DNA of 64,000 nt from Microlunatus soli (GTDB lineage Bacteria; Actinomycetota; Actinomycetes; Propionibacteriales; Propionibacteriaceae): the NCBI RefSeq assembly GCF_900105385.1, contig NZ_LT629772.1, positions 1,116,001 through 1,180,000 of the forward strand, in the 5' to 3' direction. The translations under genes were made by a program, and so were the position numbers. The notes beneath the pieces were generated by a model. That model did no database searches, was not told where the DNA came from, and saw nothing but the letters and a program-made list of their open reading frames with translations. Of the stretch, positions 7,678 to 15,784 are shown piece by piece; the stretch's first letter is position 1, and each line of letters begins with the position of its first letter.

Positions 7678-9179
7678 GCTGCTGTTCCTCCCAGAGACGC
7701 ACGGATCAGGTCGTCCGTGGTCGATTCGCGTGAAATGCATTCGTCGACGATCCGGCCCTCGCGCAGCACGAGGACGCGATTGCACAGATGCAACGCCTCC
7801 TCGGCCTCGCTGGTGACCACCACCACACCGGTGCCGTTCGCCGCCAGCTGCCGGACCAGTCGATAGATGTTGGCGCGCGCTCCGACGTCGATCCCCTTGG
7901 TCGGCTCGTCGAGCAACACCAGCCGCGGCTCGGTCTCCAGCCACTTGCCGATGATCACCTTCTGCTGGTTGCCGCCGGAGAGCGAACGGGTCAGGTCGTC
8001 CACGCCGCCCTTGACCTGCAGGCCGGTGATCATCTCTTCGGCCCGCCGGCGTTCGCGGCGCTTGTCGATCACTCCGAACCGGGACACCCGATCCAAGGTG
8101 GCCAGGGTGAGATTGTGACCGTTGCTGAAGTCGGCAACGAAGCCCTCGCGCCGTCGATCCTCGGTGAGATAGGCGATCCGGCGACGGACACCGTCGCGCG
8201 GACTGCGTGGCGCGACGGCCGTGCCATCCAAGATCACCGAGCCGGACCGGCGCGACTGGTTTCCTGAGATCGCCCGGACGATCGAACTGCGGCCACTGCC
8301 GACCAGACCGTAGACGCCGAGCACCTCACCGTGCCGGACCTCGAAGTCGATGTCCTGCGCCGACCCCGAGGACAATCCCTGCACCTGCAGGATCGGCTCC
8401 GGATCGACCGGCACCGGGTCCGGCGGTTGCAATGCCTCCACCGCGTCGCCGATCATCAGCGTCATCACCTCGTCCGGGGTGGTCTGCTTGGTCGCCACCA
8501 CATCGATCAACTGCCCGTTGCGCAGCACCGCGATCCGGTCCGCCATTGCGAACACCTCGTCCATCCGGTGCGACACGAAGACGACCGAGACTCCTGCCCG
8601 CCGTTCGCGGTCGACCAGCGCCAGCACGTCCTCGAAATGGTCCTCGGTGGTCGAGGCGGTCGTCTCGTCCAACAGCAGCACCCGATGCGGTACGACATGG
8701 GTCCGGGCCAACGCGACCATCTGCCGCAGGCCGGGACCGAGATCGCGACCGAGTCGGTCACCGGGGACGTTCTGCAATCCGACCGCCCGGAGCGCATCGA
8801 TCGAGTCCTGCCGCCGGATCCTCGGCACCAGCGACCACGGCAGTTTCGTGCCGGCAGCACTCAACCGGCTCAACCAGATGTTCTCCAGGACGGTGAAGTC
8901 GTCGATGATCATCGGCTCCTGATGCATCAACAGGATGCCGGCGGCCTCGGCATCGGCCGGAGTCCGGATCGGGCGATCGCTGCCGGTCACCGAGACGGAC
9001 CCCGAGGTCGGCTGCTCCTGGCCGGCCAGGATCCGGGACAAGGTGGATTTGCCGGCACCGTTGGCACCGCAGATCGCCAACACCTCCCCCGCATACCCGG
9101 TCAGCGTCACGTCATCGAGCGCCGTAACACCGGGATAGCTCTTGCAGACACCGGTCAGGGCGAACGCTTCCTCGCTCAC
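7674..9179 (-). CDS. Sugar ABC transporter ATP-binding protein (two domains)
   Basis: A protein of 501 residues with two fused ABC domains as in RbsA. The N-terminal domain has Walker A GANGAGKST and Walker B VLLLDETTAS, with an eroded signature (LGPGLRQ). The C-terminal domain has a degenerate P-loop (GLVGSGRSS), an intact SLSGGNQQ and LVLLDEPTKG. This asymmetry is normal for the family. The GTG start follows GAGGGAG. It is the first gene of the importer operon. An RpiR-like site lies 31 bp upstream of the start. Confidence 0.93.
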   Translation of the reverse strand: MSEEAFALTGVCKSYPGVTALDDVTLTGYAGEVLAICGANGAGKSTLSRILAGQEQPTSGSVSVTGSDRPIRTPADAEAAGILLMHQEPMIIDDFTVLENIWLSRLSAAGTKLPWSLVPRIRRQDSIDALRAVGLQNVPGDRLGRDLGPGLRQMVALARTHVVPHRVLLLDETTASTTEDHFEDVLALVDRERRAGVSVVFVSHRMDEVFAMADRIAVLRNGQLIDVVATKQTTPDEVMTLMIGDAVEALQPPDPVPVDPEPILQVQGLSSGSAQDIDFEVRHGEVLGVYGLVGSGRSSIVRAISGNQSRRSGSVILDGTAVAPRSPRDGVRRRIAYLTEDRRREGFVADFSNGHNLTLATLDRVSRFGVIDKRRERRRAEEMITGLQVKGGVDDLTRSLSGGNQQKVIIGKWLETEPRLVLLDEPTKGIDVGARANIYRLVRQLAANGTGVVVVTSEAEEALHLCNRVLVLREGRIVDECISRESTTDDLIRASLGGTAA

Positions 9180-9209
9180 TGTGACTCCCTCGACACGTCA
9201 ACCAGCCAT

Positions 9210-9222
9210 GTAGTGATACTAC
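9210..9222. promoter_or_regulatory. Putative RpiR operator, copy 3
   Basis: GTAGTGATACTAC, with arms identical to copy 2, lies 31 bp upstream of the ABC ATPase start. It is placed to control the importer operon. Confidence 0.65.
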
Positions 9223-9282
9223 GCAAACATAGGCGTCGCGCCGCGGATTGTGCAAGCGAGCGGCCGCTTCCGTCGAGATTCA

Positions 9283-9295
9283 GTAGTTCTGCTAC
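9283..9295. promoter_or_regulatory. Putative RpiR operator, copy 4
   Basis: GTAGTTCTGCTAC shares the GTAGT and CTAC ends of the other copies, with one changed arm base. It lies 92 bp upstream of the zinc dehydrogenase start, so each arm of this divergent promoter has its own site, as at 1487/1571. Confidence 0.55.
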
Positions 9296-9386
9296 CTTGG
9301 TCTTGTCCGGCCAGTCAACGGCGAGGACGGGCCCAACGACGAACGCGCGGCACGACGAGGGGCCGGCGCAACGACGAAGGAGACCG

Positions 9387-10409
9387 ATGCGAGCCGTCCG
9401 CTACGACCGGCCCGAGGAGTTCGGAGTCATCGAGGCGCCGGACCTCCGGCCGCAGTCCGGTGAGGTCGTGCTGCGGATCGTACGGTCCGGTGTCTGCGGC
9501 ACCGATGTCCATCTGCACCACGGAAACTTCTCCCCGCGCTACCCGCTGATCCCCGGCCACGAGTCGGTCGGCGTCGTGGACCAGCTGGGCGAATCGGTGA
9601 CCTCGCTGCAGGTCGGCGACCTGGTCGCGGTGAACAACCGGGTCGAATGCGGTGGCTGTCGCAACTGCCGACGCGGGATGCCGGCGTTCTGTCTCGCGCT
9701 GGCCGATCACGGTGTCACCGAACCCGGCGGCTGCGCCACCCGGCTGGTGATGCCGGCAGCCAAGTGCCATCCGGCCGGTGATTTGACCGCCGATCAATTG
9801 GCCTTCGCCGAACCCGCCGCCTGTGCCCTGCACGGGGTCGACATCGCTCGGCCGCGGCCGGGCAGCAACATCCTGATCTTCGGTGCCGGCACCACGGGCC
9901 TGTTGCTCGCTCAGGCGCTACGAGCCAGCGGCGCCGCACAGGTCACGATCGCGGCCCCGACCCAGCACAAACTCGATCTTGCTCACGACTTCGGGATCGA
10001 CAACACCGTACGGATCGACCGGACCGACAGCGCGGCCGCAGTGTCCTCCTTGCGTGACCGGACCGACGACGGATTCGATCTTGTGGTGGACGCGACCGGC
10101 GCACTCTCGGTCCTGCAGGAATCCCTTGCCCTGGTACGAAACGGCGGCACCCTGCTGATCTACGGGCTGACCGGCGAGGAGCAGGAACTGCCGATCAGAC
10201 CGTACGAGATCTTCAGCCGCGAACTGACGATCAAGGGGTCGTTCACCCAGGCCTACAGCTTCGATCGCGGGTTGGCGATGCTTCGTTCGGGAGCGATCCG
10301 GACCGAGGGCATGATCACCCACCGTTTCGGCCTCGACGAATACCAGCAGGCACTGGACGCCGTTGATCATGACCGATCCTGCATCAAGGCCGTGATCGAA
10401 CCCCAGTGA
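9387..10409 (+). CDS. Zinc-dependent alcohol/polyol dehydrogenase (MDR family)
   Basis: A protein of 340 residues of the medium-chain dehydrogenase family. C37 in GVCGTD and H58-E59 in PGHE are catalytic zinc ligands. C88, C91, C94 and C102 form the structural zinc lobe, and FGAGTTGLL is the dinucleotide motif. Members oxidise sorbitol, threonine or similar polyols with NAD. The start follows GAAGGAGACCG. Its divergent placement from the importer and the shared operator type suggest it carries out an oxidation step on the imported compound. Its TGA stop begins a 14-bp array. Confidence 0.9.
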   Translation: MRAVRYDRPEEFGVIEAPDLRPQSGEVVLRIVRSGVCGTDVHLHHGNFSPRYPLIPGHESVGVVDQLGESVTSLQVGDLVAVNNRVECGGCRNCRRGMPAFCLALADHGVTEPGGCATRLVMPAAKCHPAGDLTADQLAFAEPAACALHGVDIARPRPGSNILIFGAGTTGLLLAQALRASGAAQVTIAAPTQHKLDLAHDFGIDNTVRIDRTDSAAAVSSLRDRTDDGFDLVVDATGALSVLQESLALVRNGGTLLIYGLTGEEQELPIRPYEIFSRELTIKGSFTQAYSFDRGLAMLRSGAIRTEGMITHRFGLDEYQQALDAVDHDRSCIKAVIEPQ

Positions 10410-10462
10410 TCGAAGCTGTGTGATCCAGCCGGTGTGATCCAGCCGGTGTGATCCAGCCTGGG
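10407..10462. repeat. 14-bp tandem repeat starting at a stop codon
   Basis: Four units begin exactly at the dehydrogenase stop codon: TGATCGAAGCTGTG, TGATCCAGCCGGTG twice, and TGATCCAGCCTGGG. Because 14 is not a multiple of three, the successive TGA triplets fall in all three plus-strand frames. Confidence 0.85.
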
Positions 10463-10516
10463 GCCGCCGCCCTCGGAGCACCGACAGGACGGACCCAGCG
10501 ACGCTACGATCGGCCG

Positions 10517-11053
10517 GTGAGCAGAAACGCGATCATCTTCCACGGTACCGGCGGCCATCCGGACGCGATCTGGTATCCGTGGCTGGCCGATCGGCTGGCC
10601 GAACGCGGCTATCGGGTCGAGCGACCGCACTACCCCGGCATCAACGTCGACCCGATCGCCGAACTTCTACCGACCGTGCTCGAGGGCCACACCTTCGACA
10701 CCGACACCGTGCTGGTCGGCCACTCCGGCGGCGCCGCGTTGCTACTCGCCCTGCTGGAACACCTGCAGACCCCGGTTGCCCAGGCGATCCTGGTCGCCGG
10801 CTACGCGACCGTCGTGAACGGTTCGGAGGAGCCGGTGCTGCAACCGAGCTACGACTGGGACCGGATCCGCGCCGCGGTCGACGATCTGTACTTCATCAAT
10901 TCCGCCGACGACCCGTACGGCTGCGACGCCACCCAGGGCCGGCTGATGTTCGACCGTCTCGGCGGCACCCAGATCGTCCGCAACGACGGCCATTTCGGCG
11001 ACCACGACCAGCCGTATCCCAGCTTCGACCTGGTGAATCGACTGATTCGGTAG
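10517..11053 (+). CDS. RBBP9/YdeN-family serine hydrolase
   Basis: A small alpha/beta hydrolase of 178 residues. The nucleophile is the Ser of VGHSGG, with a likely Asp in SADDPYG and His in NDGHFGDHD, in the order and spacing of the RBBP9 (DUF1234/YdeN) family. The start FHGTGGHPD contributes the oxyanion loop. The GTG at 10517 fits the family N-terminus; no strong ribosome site is visible. Substrate unknown. It appears to be a separate unit after the sugar locus. Its TAG stop is followed by short imperfect repeats (TTCGGTAG twice, and two copies of ATCGCCTGACCGC). Confidence 0.82.
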   Translation: MSRNAIIFHGTGGHPDAIWYPWLADRLAERGYRVERPHYPGINVDPIAELLPTVLEGHTFDTDTVLVGHSGGAALLLALLEHLQTPVAQAILVAGYATVVNGSEEPVLQPSYDWDRIRAAVDDLYFINSADDPYGCDATQGRLMFDRLGGTQIVRNDGHFGDHDQPYPSFDLVNRLIR

Positions 11054-11205
11054 CCGGCGGGTTCGGTAGAAGATCGCCTGACCGCCTAGCAGAATCGCCT
11101 GACCGCACAGCAGAGGAGATCGCTGGATTCGGCAAAATCCGTCCCCGGCCGGAGTCGATCCGGCCAACACGAGTTCGTGTCAGGGGTGAGCGAAAGGAAC
11201 TCATC

Positions 11206-11613
11206 ATGACCAACCCGACCACGACACCCATCACCGGCATCCTCACCATCGGCATCCCGGTCACCGACCAGGATCGAGCATTGGACTTCTACGGCGGCGT
11301 CCTCGGTTTCGACACGCTGATGGACACACCGATCGAACAACTCGGCGGGCGCTGGCTCGTCGTCGCGCCCGCCGGAGCAGCGACGTCGCTGGCCCTCGTC
11401 CCGGCCGGCTCCGAGGCCCCAGCGGGTGTTCCGACCGGGATCCGACTGTCCACCGCCGACGCTGCGGCGTTGCACGCCGAACTCGTCGACCGCGATGTCG
11501 CGGTCGGTCCGATGCTGCGCTGGCCCGGCGTCCCACCGATGTTCAGCGTCACCGATCCGGACGGCAACGGCCTGTCGGTCACCGAGGTTCCAACCGAGGG
11601 AACCGACCGATGA
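11206..11613 (+). CDS. VOC-superfamily (glyoxalase-like) protein
   Basis: A protein of 135 residues with a single glyoxalase/bleomycin-resistance fold: GIPVTDQDRALDFYGGVLGF at the N-terminus and SVTDPDGNGLSVTE at the C-terminus. Small proteins of this kind are metal-dependent isomerases or dioxygenases, or binding proteins; the sequence alone does not decide. AAAGGA precedes the ATG. Its stop overlaps the next start as ATGA, so the two are translated together. Confidence 0.85.
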   Translation: MTNPTTTPITGILTIGIPVTDQDRALDFYGGVLGFDTLMDTPIEQLGGRWLVVAPAGAATSLALVPAGSEAPAGVPTGIRLSTADAAALHAELVDRDVAVGPMLRWPGVPPMFSVTDPDGNGLSVTEVPTEGTDR

Positions 11614-12218
11614 ACGCGTCGAAGCGGTCCAAGGCCCTGGTGGCGGCCAGCGGCCGGGACTACCCCGAATGGTTCGATCTGCTGGACCGGTGGGGCGCGT
11701 CGGGACGGCCGTACGCCGAGATCTCCGACTGGTTGACCGGCCAGGGGCTGAGCTCCTGGTGGGCCCAGAAGTTGATCATCGAATACGAGCAGGCCCGCGG
11801 CGTCCGCCGGGCCGGCGCCCGCCCGGACGGCAGTTACACCGCCGGCGCCAGCAAGACCATCGCCGCCGACGCCGAGCAGGTCTTCGCCGCCTTCGTCGAG
11901 CCTCTCACCCGTGCCAGCCAGGACCGTGATAGCCAGGACCGTGACAGCTGGTTGCACGGGATCTCGGTCCACGGCCGGGTGCTGCCGACGCCGACCCTGA
12001 CCGAGCGGACGACCACCGCACCGCGTTCAGCACACTTCGACATCGACGGCGGACCGAGACGACTCCATCTCACGATTGCCGCGAGCGGCCCGGGCAAGGT
12101 CACCGTCGCGGTCGAAGAGAGCGGGCTGGACGATCCCGAGACCGTCGAACCGACCAAGCAGGCGTGGCGATTGCGGCTGGACAGGCTGAAGCAGATCGTG
12201 CAGAGCCACCAGGTCTGA
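11610..12218 (+). CDS. DUF4287/SRPBCC-type protein
   Basis: A protein of 202 residues. The first 65 residues resemble DUF4287 (YPEWFDLLDRWGAS, WWAQKLIIEYEQARG). The rest resembles the AHSA1/SRPBCC lipocalin-like fold that often follows that domain. An in-frame 15-bp duplication at 11916-11945 gives SQDRD twice. It is coupled to the VOC gene, a pairing that may be a small stress or detoxification unit, but function is unknown. Confidence 0.72.
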   Translation: MNASKRSKALVAASGRDYPEWFDLLDRWGASGRPYAEISDWLTGQGLSSWWAQKLIIEYEQARGVRRAGARPDGSYTAGASKTIAADAEQVFAAFVEPLTRASQDRDSQDRDSWLHGISVHGRVLPTPTLTERTTTAPRSAHFDIDGGPRRLHLTIAASGPGKVTVAVEESGLDDPETVEPTKQAWRLRLDRLKQIVQSHQV

Positions 12219-12553
12219 CCGGAGTGGGCGAGCCATCCGCCCCGGCGAACACATGCCTCGCCGAGCCCCGGTCACATCGGCTCCGGTCACATCGGCCCCG
12301 CTGCCTCGATACCGACAACGAGTCAACCCGCGGCGCGTAACACCGTTGAAACATCTCCGCAACGGCCGAGAAAAGCCGGCGTTCTAAGCTCGCGGCGATC
12401 GACTGGGGCGATGGAAACGCACCCGGCGATCAGGTGTGGAGTCCGTTCCAGAAACGTCGGTGTGTCGAAACGCCGGTGTTCGGGCCCGATACCCTGTCCA
12501 CCACGCGAGGCCGTCCCAGACCGACCTCTCAGTCTCGATTCACCGGAGGATCC
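12219..12553. promoter_or_regulatory. glnA leader and promoter region
   Basis: This 335-bp gap has no gene. It contains a GlnR box at 12337-12374 and, at 12268-12297, a direct duplication of the 15-mer CCGGTCACATCGGCT (last base differs). GGAGGATCC precedes the glnA ATG. The long space from the GlnR box to the ATG (about 180 bp) leaves room for a leader transcript. Confidence 0.6.
12337..12374 (+). promoter_or_regulatory. GlnR box upstream of glnA
   Basis: Four 5-mers are each separated by exactly 6 bases: GTAAC (12337), GAAAC (12348), GCAAC (12359) and GAAAA (12370). This matches the two a-site/b-site pairs, gTnAc-n6-GaAAc repeated, known for GlnR of actinobacteria. Binding would activate or tune glnA under nitrogen limitation. 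The glnR gene itself is not in the window. Confidence 0.8.
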
Positions 12554-13975
12554 ATGTTCGCAGACGCCGACGAGGCGCTGGCCTATATCAAGGATGAAGG
12601 CGTCGAAACCGTCGACGTCCGATTCTGTGACCTTCCCGGCATCATGCAGCACTTCACGGTGCCGGTCAGCTCGTTCGGGCCGGAGGTGTTCGAGGACGGC
12701 TTGGCCTTCGACGGTTCGTCGATCCGTGGTTTCCAGAAGATCCACGAGTCGGACATGGCTCTGCTGCCCGACCCGACAACGGCGTACCTGGATCCGTTCC
12801 GCAAGTCCAAGACGCTGTGCCTGAACTTTTTCGTGCATGATCCGCTGACCAAGGAGCCCTACAGCCGCGACCCGCGCAACATCGCGCGTAAGGCCGAGGC
12901 CTACCTGGCCTCCACCGGCATCGGTGATGTCGCCAACTTCGCCCCCGAGGCCGAGTTCTACGTCTTCGACGACGTCCGCTTCGAGACCAAGCAGAACACC
13001 GGCTACTACGCGATCGACTCCGTCGCCGGCGCCTGGAACACCGGACGGATCGAGGACGGCGGCAACCGCGGCTACAAGGTCCGTTACAAGGGCGGTTACT
13101 TCCCCGTCCCGCCGGTCGATCACTTCGCCGATCTGCGTGACGACATCGTCCGCAACATCGAGAACACCGGTCTGGTCGTCGAACGGGCCCACCACGAGGT
13201 CGGCACCGCCGGTCAGGCGGAGATCAACTTCGTCTACGACACCCTGCTGAAGAGCGCCGACGACGTCCAGAAGTTCAAGTACCTGGTCAAGAACACCGCC
13301 TGGCAGGCCGGCAAGACTGCGACCTTCATGCCGAAGCCGATCTTCGGTGACAACGGTTCCGGTATGCACGTGCACTCCAGCCTGTGGAAGGACGGCGTCC
13401 CGCTGTTCTACGACGAGGCCGGCTACGCGGGGCTGTCCGACCTCGCCCGTTGGTACATCGGCGGCATCCTGGAGCACGCTCCGGCGCTGCTCGCCTTCAC
13501 CAACCCGACCGCGAACTCCTACCACCGACTGGTGCCGGGCTTCGAGGCGCCGGTCAACCTGGTCTACAGCCAGCGCAACCGTTCGGCCGCGATGCGGATC
13601 CCGATCACCGGTTCCAACCCGAAGGCCAAGCGGGTCGAGTTCCGCTGCCCGGACCCGTCGTCGAACCCGTACCTGGCCTTCGCGGCGCTGCTGCTGGCCG
13701 GTATCGACGGCATCCAGAACAAGACCGAGCCGCTGGCACCGGTCGACAAGGACCTCTACGAGTTGCCGCCGGAGGAGCACGCATCGGTGCCCACCGTGCC
13801 GGCCGATCTCGGCGCCGTGCTGGACGCTCTCGAAGCGGACAACGAGTTCCTCACCGCCGGTGACGTCTTCACCCCGGATCTGATCGAGACCTGGATCGAA
13901 CTGAAGCGCGCCGACATCGACGCCCTGCGGCTGCGCCCGCACCCGCACGAGTTCGAGATGTACTACGACGTGTGA
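12554..13975 (+). CDS. glnA: Glutamine synthetase type I
   Basis: A protein of 473 residues that makes glutamine from glutamate, ammonia and ATP as a dodecamer. Signatures include [43 protein letters not shown] and [11 protein letters not shown]402 in DLYELPPEE matches the adenylylation tyrosine of GSI-beta enzymes, and the modifying enzyme glnE is at 35335-38409. The start follows GGAGGATCC. A GlnR box lies about 180 bp upstream and a strong terminator just downstream. Its TGA stop is the first triplet of a 14-bp repeat. Confidence 0.97.
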   Translation: MFADADEALAYIKDEGVETVDVRFCDLPGIMQHFTVPVSSFGPEVFEDGLAFDGSSIRGFQKIHESDMALLPDPTTAYLDPFRKSKTLCLNFFVHDPLTKEPYSRDPRNIARKAEAYLASTGIGDVANFAPEAEFYVFDDVRFETKQNTGYYAIDSVAGAWNTGRIEDGGNRGYKVRYKGGYFPVPPVDHFADLRDDIVRNIENTGLVVERAHHEVGTAGQAEINFVYDTLLKSADDVQKFKYLVKNTAWQAGKTATFMPKPIFGDNGSGMHVHSSLWKDGVPLFYDEAGYAGLSDLARWYIGGILEHAPALLAFTNPTANSYHRLVPGFEAPVNLVYSQRNRSAAMRIPITGSNPKAKRVEFRCPDPSSNPYLAFAALLLAGIDGIQNKTEPLAPVDKDLYELPPEEHASVPTVPADLGAVLDALEADNEFLTAGDVFTPDLIETWIELKRADIDALRLRPHPHEFEMYYDV

Positions 13976-14013
13976 TCGGCAGCATCTGATCGGCAATGTC
14001 TGATCGAGGATGG
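13973..14013. repeat. 14-bp tandem repeat starting at the glnA stop codon
   Basis: The units TGATCGGCAGCATC, TGATCGGCAATGTC and a truncated TGATCGAGGATGG start exactly at the glnA stop. The three TGA triplets at 13973, 13987 and 14001 lie in three different frames. The terminator follows 13 bp later. Confidence 0.8.
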
Positions 14014-14026
14014 CCAAGATCATCAA

Positions 14027-14060
14027 CGGGCCGTGATCACCTCCGGGTGGTCACGGCCCG
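14027..14060 (+). terminator. Intrinsic terminator of glnA
   Basis: A 14-bp stem (CGGGCCGTGATCAC pairing with GTGGTCACGGCCCG, one mismatch) encloses the loop CTCCGG and is followed by TCGGTGTTT. It lies between glnA and the convergent DUF998 gene. Confidence 0.85.
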
Positions 14061-14158
14061 TCGGTGTTTCATCGACCGCTCAACAGTCGCCGCAACAGGT
14101 CGACGTAACGTCAACGGCGCTCACTCGCCCGCTGCCCGTCAGGACAGCTCGACCATGA

Positions 14159-14932
14159 TCAACTCCTGCCCGGGCCGGGGGCCGGTTGCAGCCCTCGCCC
14201 GAGTCGACCGAGCAGTACGGCGGCAACCGCGGTGAGCCATCCGAAGCTCAGCACGATCGCCCCGGTGAAGGCGAGATTGATCACCGGATTCCCTGCCCCC
14301 GTGGCGATCCCGGCAAAGGAACAGCTGAACAGGACACCCACGATCAACGAGATCCAGGCATCGCGGATTCGGCGATGTCTGGCGGCGATCCGGGCGACGA
14401 CGAAGCAGCAGATGATCAGGCACAAGAACCCCAGACCTCCGAAGGTCAGATGAAGCAGAGCGTGCAGGCTCGAGGTCGGCGGTCTGCCGTCCGGCGCACC
14501 GACCGGGAAGCCGTACGCCGGATCGGCCGCGAAGGCGCCGGCGGCAACGCATGAGACGCCGTACCCGGCCAACAGTGCGGCAGCGAACCGCCGTCCCCGT
14601 TCGCGGGTGGGGAATGCGCGAGCCAGGCCGACGGCACCTGCCACCAGCAGGGCACCGGTCAGGATCAGATTCGCCGTCTGGATCCAGCCGAGGGAGCCGA
14701 GTGCCAACAGGCTCCACTCATGAATCCTCGGATCGAACCCCGTGCGCGTGAACGCCTGCAGCAGCGAGATCACGACGTAGCAGGGCCCTGCAACGGCCAT
14801 GCACCGAAGCAGCCACCTGGTCGGATTGCTGTCGACGAGGTTGCCGTCGCTCGGTCCGTCGCGTCGGGACGGGACGTTGCTGATCATGCCACTGCGGCCA
14901 CCGACTGGCACCGAAGTGATCCGATCGGTCAT
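14159..14932 (-). CDS. DUF998-type membrane protein
   Basis: A protein of 257 residues with about six hydrophobic segments. The layout (PTRWLLRCMAVAGPCYVVISLLQAFTR, then LHALLHLTFGGLGFLCLIICC) resembles DUF998 integral membrane proteins of actinobacteria, whose role is unknown. The first 40 residues are hydrophilic and would be cytoplasmic. AAGGGAG lies before the ATG. It follows the 205-residue membrane protein gene in the same direction with a 109-bp gap, and both are divergent from a GlxA-type regulator. Confidence 0.72.
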   Translation of the reverse strand: MTDRITSVPVGGRSGMISNVPSRRDGPSDGNLVDSNPTRWLLRCMAVAGPCYVVISLLQAFTRTGFDPRIHEWSLLALGSLGWIQTANLILTGALLVAGAVGLARAFPTRERGRRFAAALLAGYGVSCVAAGAFAADPAYGFPVGAPDGRPPTSSLHALLHLTFGGLGFLCLIICCFVVARIAARHRRIRDAWISLIVGVLFSCSFAGIATGAGNPVINLAFTGAIVLSFGWLTAVAAVLLGRLGRGLQPAPGPGRS

Positions 14933-15041
14933 GATGGTTCTCCCTTGTTTGAAAGAGGAATGCGGTCCGAAGATGATGCGGCCTTCGGGACGGCTGGCTT
15001 CCACCGCGGTTCGGACTCGGAACTGATCGCCTGCCCGGGAC

Positions 15042-15659
15042 TCAGCCGACGATCGCCAACACCACACAGACGGCCCCCACCGTGAGGTCCAACCCGATGC
15101 ACCAGACCGCGAGGGACCGCAGCACGACCCGGTTCTTGCGATAATGCAGCAGATCCCAGCCCGCATGCGCGGCAAGAACAACACCGGCCAGCACCAACCC
15201 GGCCCGTGGCGCCAGTGCCGTCGCCAGCACCGCCAGACCGAAGTACGCCGCCATCGCCGACACCTGCGGCAGTGACAGCTTCGGCGCCCGGATCAAGCCG
15301 ACCACCGCGAGCAGCAGCCCGACCCCGGCCATGATCAGCCACCAGGGGACGGGGCTGATCAGGCCGAGGAACGGCACCCCGCTGGCGATCGGCACGGCCA
15401 CCCAACTCATCCACCGCAGACCGGTCACCGCCGCGGTGAGATAGCAGAGCGCGGCCACCCCGACCGCCGTTGCCGGTGTCATCGCCGTTGTCGACGCCAG
15501 CGGCGGCCCGTGCATAGCACCGAGACCGAACACGATGCCGATACCGGAAACGACGCCGAGTACGACCCAGAACGCGTTACGGAGCCATCTGCTGGTGTTC
15601 GGCAGACCGACGACATTCCCGTCGCCCGATCCGCTGCTGGTCATCTCGTTCATGATCAT
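15042..15659 (-). CDS. Multi-pass membrane protein, unknown
   Basis: A protein of 205 residues with six or seven predicted membrane segments after a 25-residue polar start. I do not recognise the family. It starts at the first ATG of ATGATCATG, with AAGGAG 5 nt upstream. Its divergent placement from the regulator at 15785 and the following DUF998 gene suggest a small regulated membrane-protein operon. Confidence 0.7.
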   Translation of the reverse strand: MIMNEMTSSGSGDGNVVGLPNTSRWLRNAFWVVLGVVSGIGIVFGLGAMHGPPLASTTAMTPATAVGVAALCYLTAAVTGLRWMSWVAVPIASGVPFLGLISPVPWWLIMAGVGLLLAVVGLIRAPKLSLPQVSAMAAYFGLAVLATALAPRAGLVLAGVVLAAHAGWDLLHYRKNRVVLRSLAVWCIGLDLTVGAVCVVLAIVG

Positions 15660-15784
15660 CTGCTCTCCTTCGGCTCACCGATGAGCCTGCCCCCGGTCGG
15701 CGCCACAGTCAGCAGATCTGCATCCGGACGGCAGATTTCCTGGGATACCTGGCCGCTCTGCACCATCTGCTCTACGCTGCCCCT

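Noticed and set aside
5510-7702. Single 730-residue minus-strand protein
   Set aside because: Its N-terminal 360 residues are Arg/Asp-rich shadow of the permease gene; the real product is the binding lipoprotein starting at 6601.
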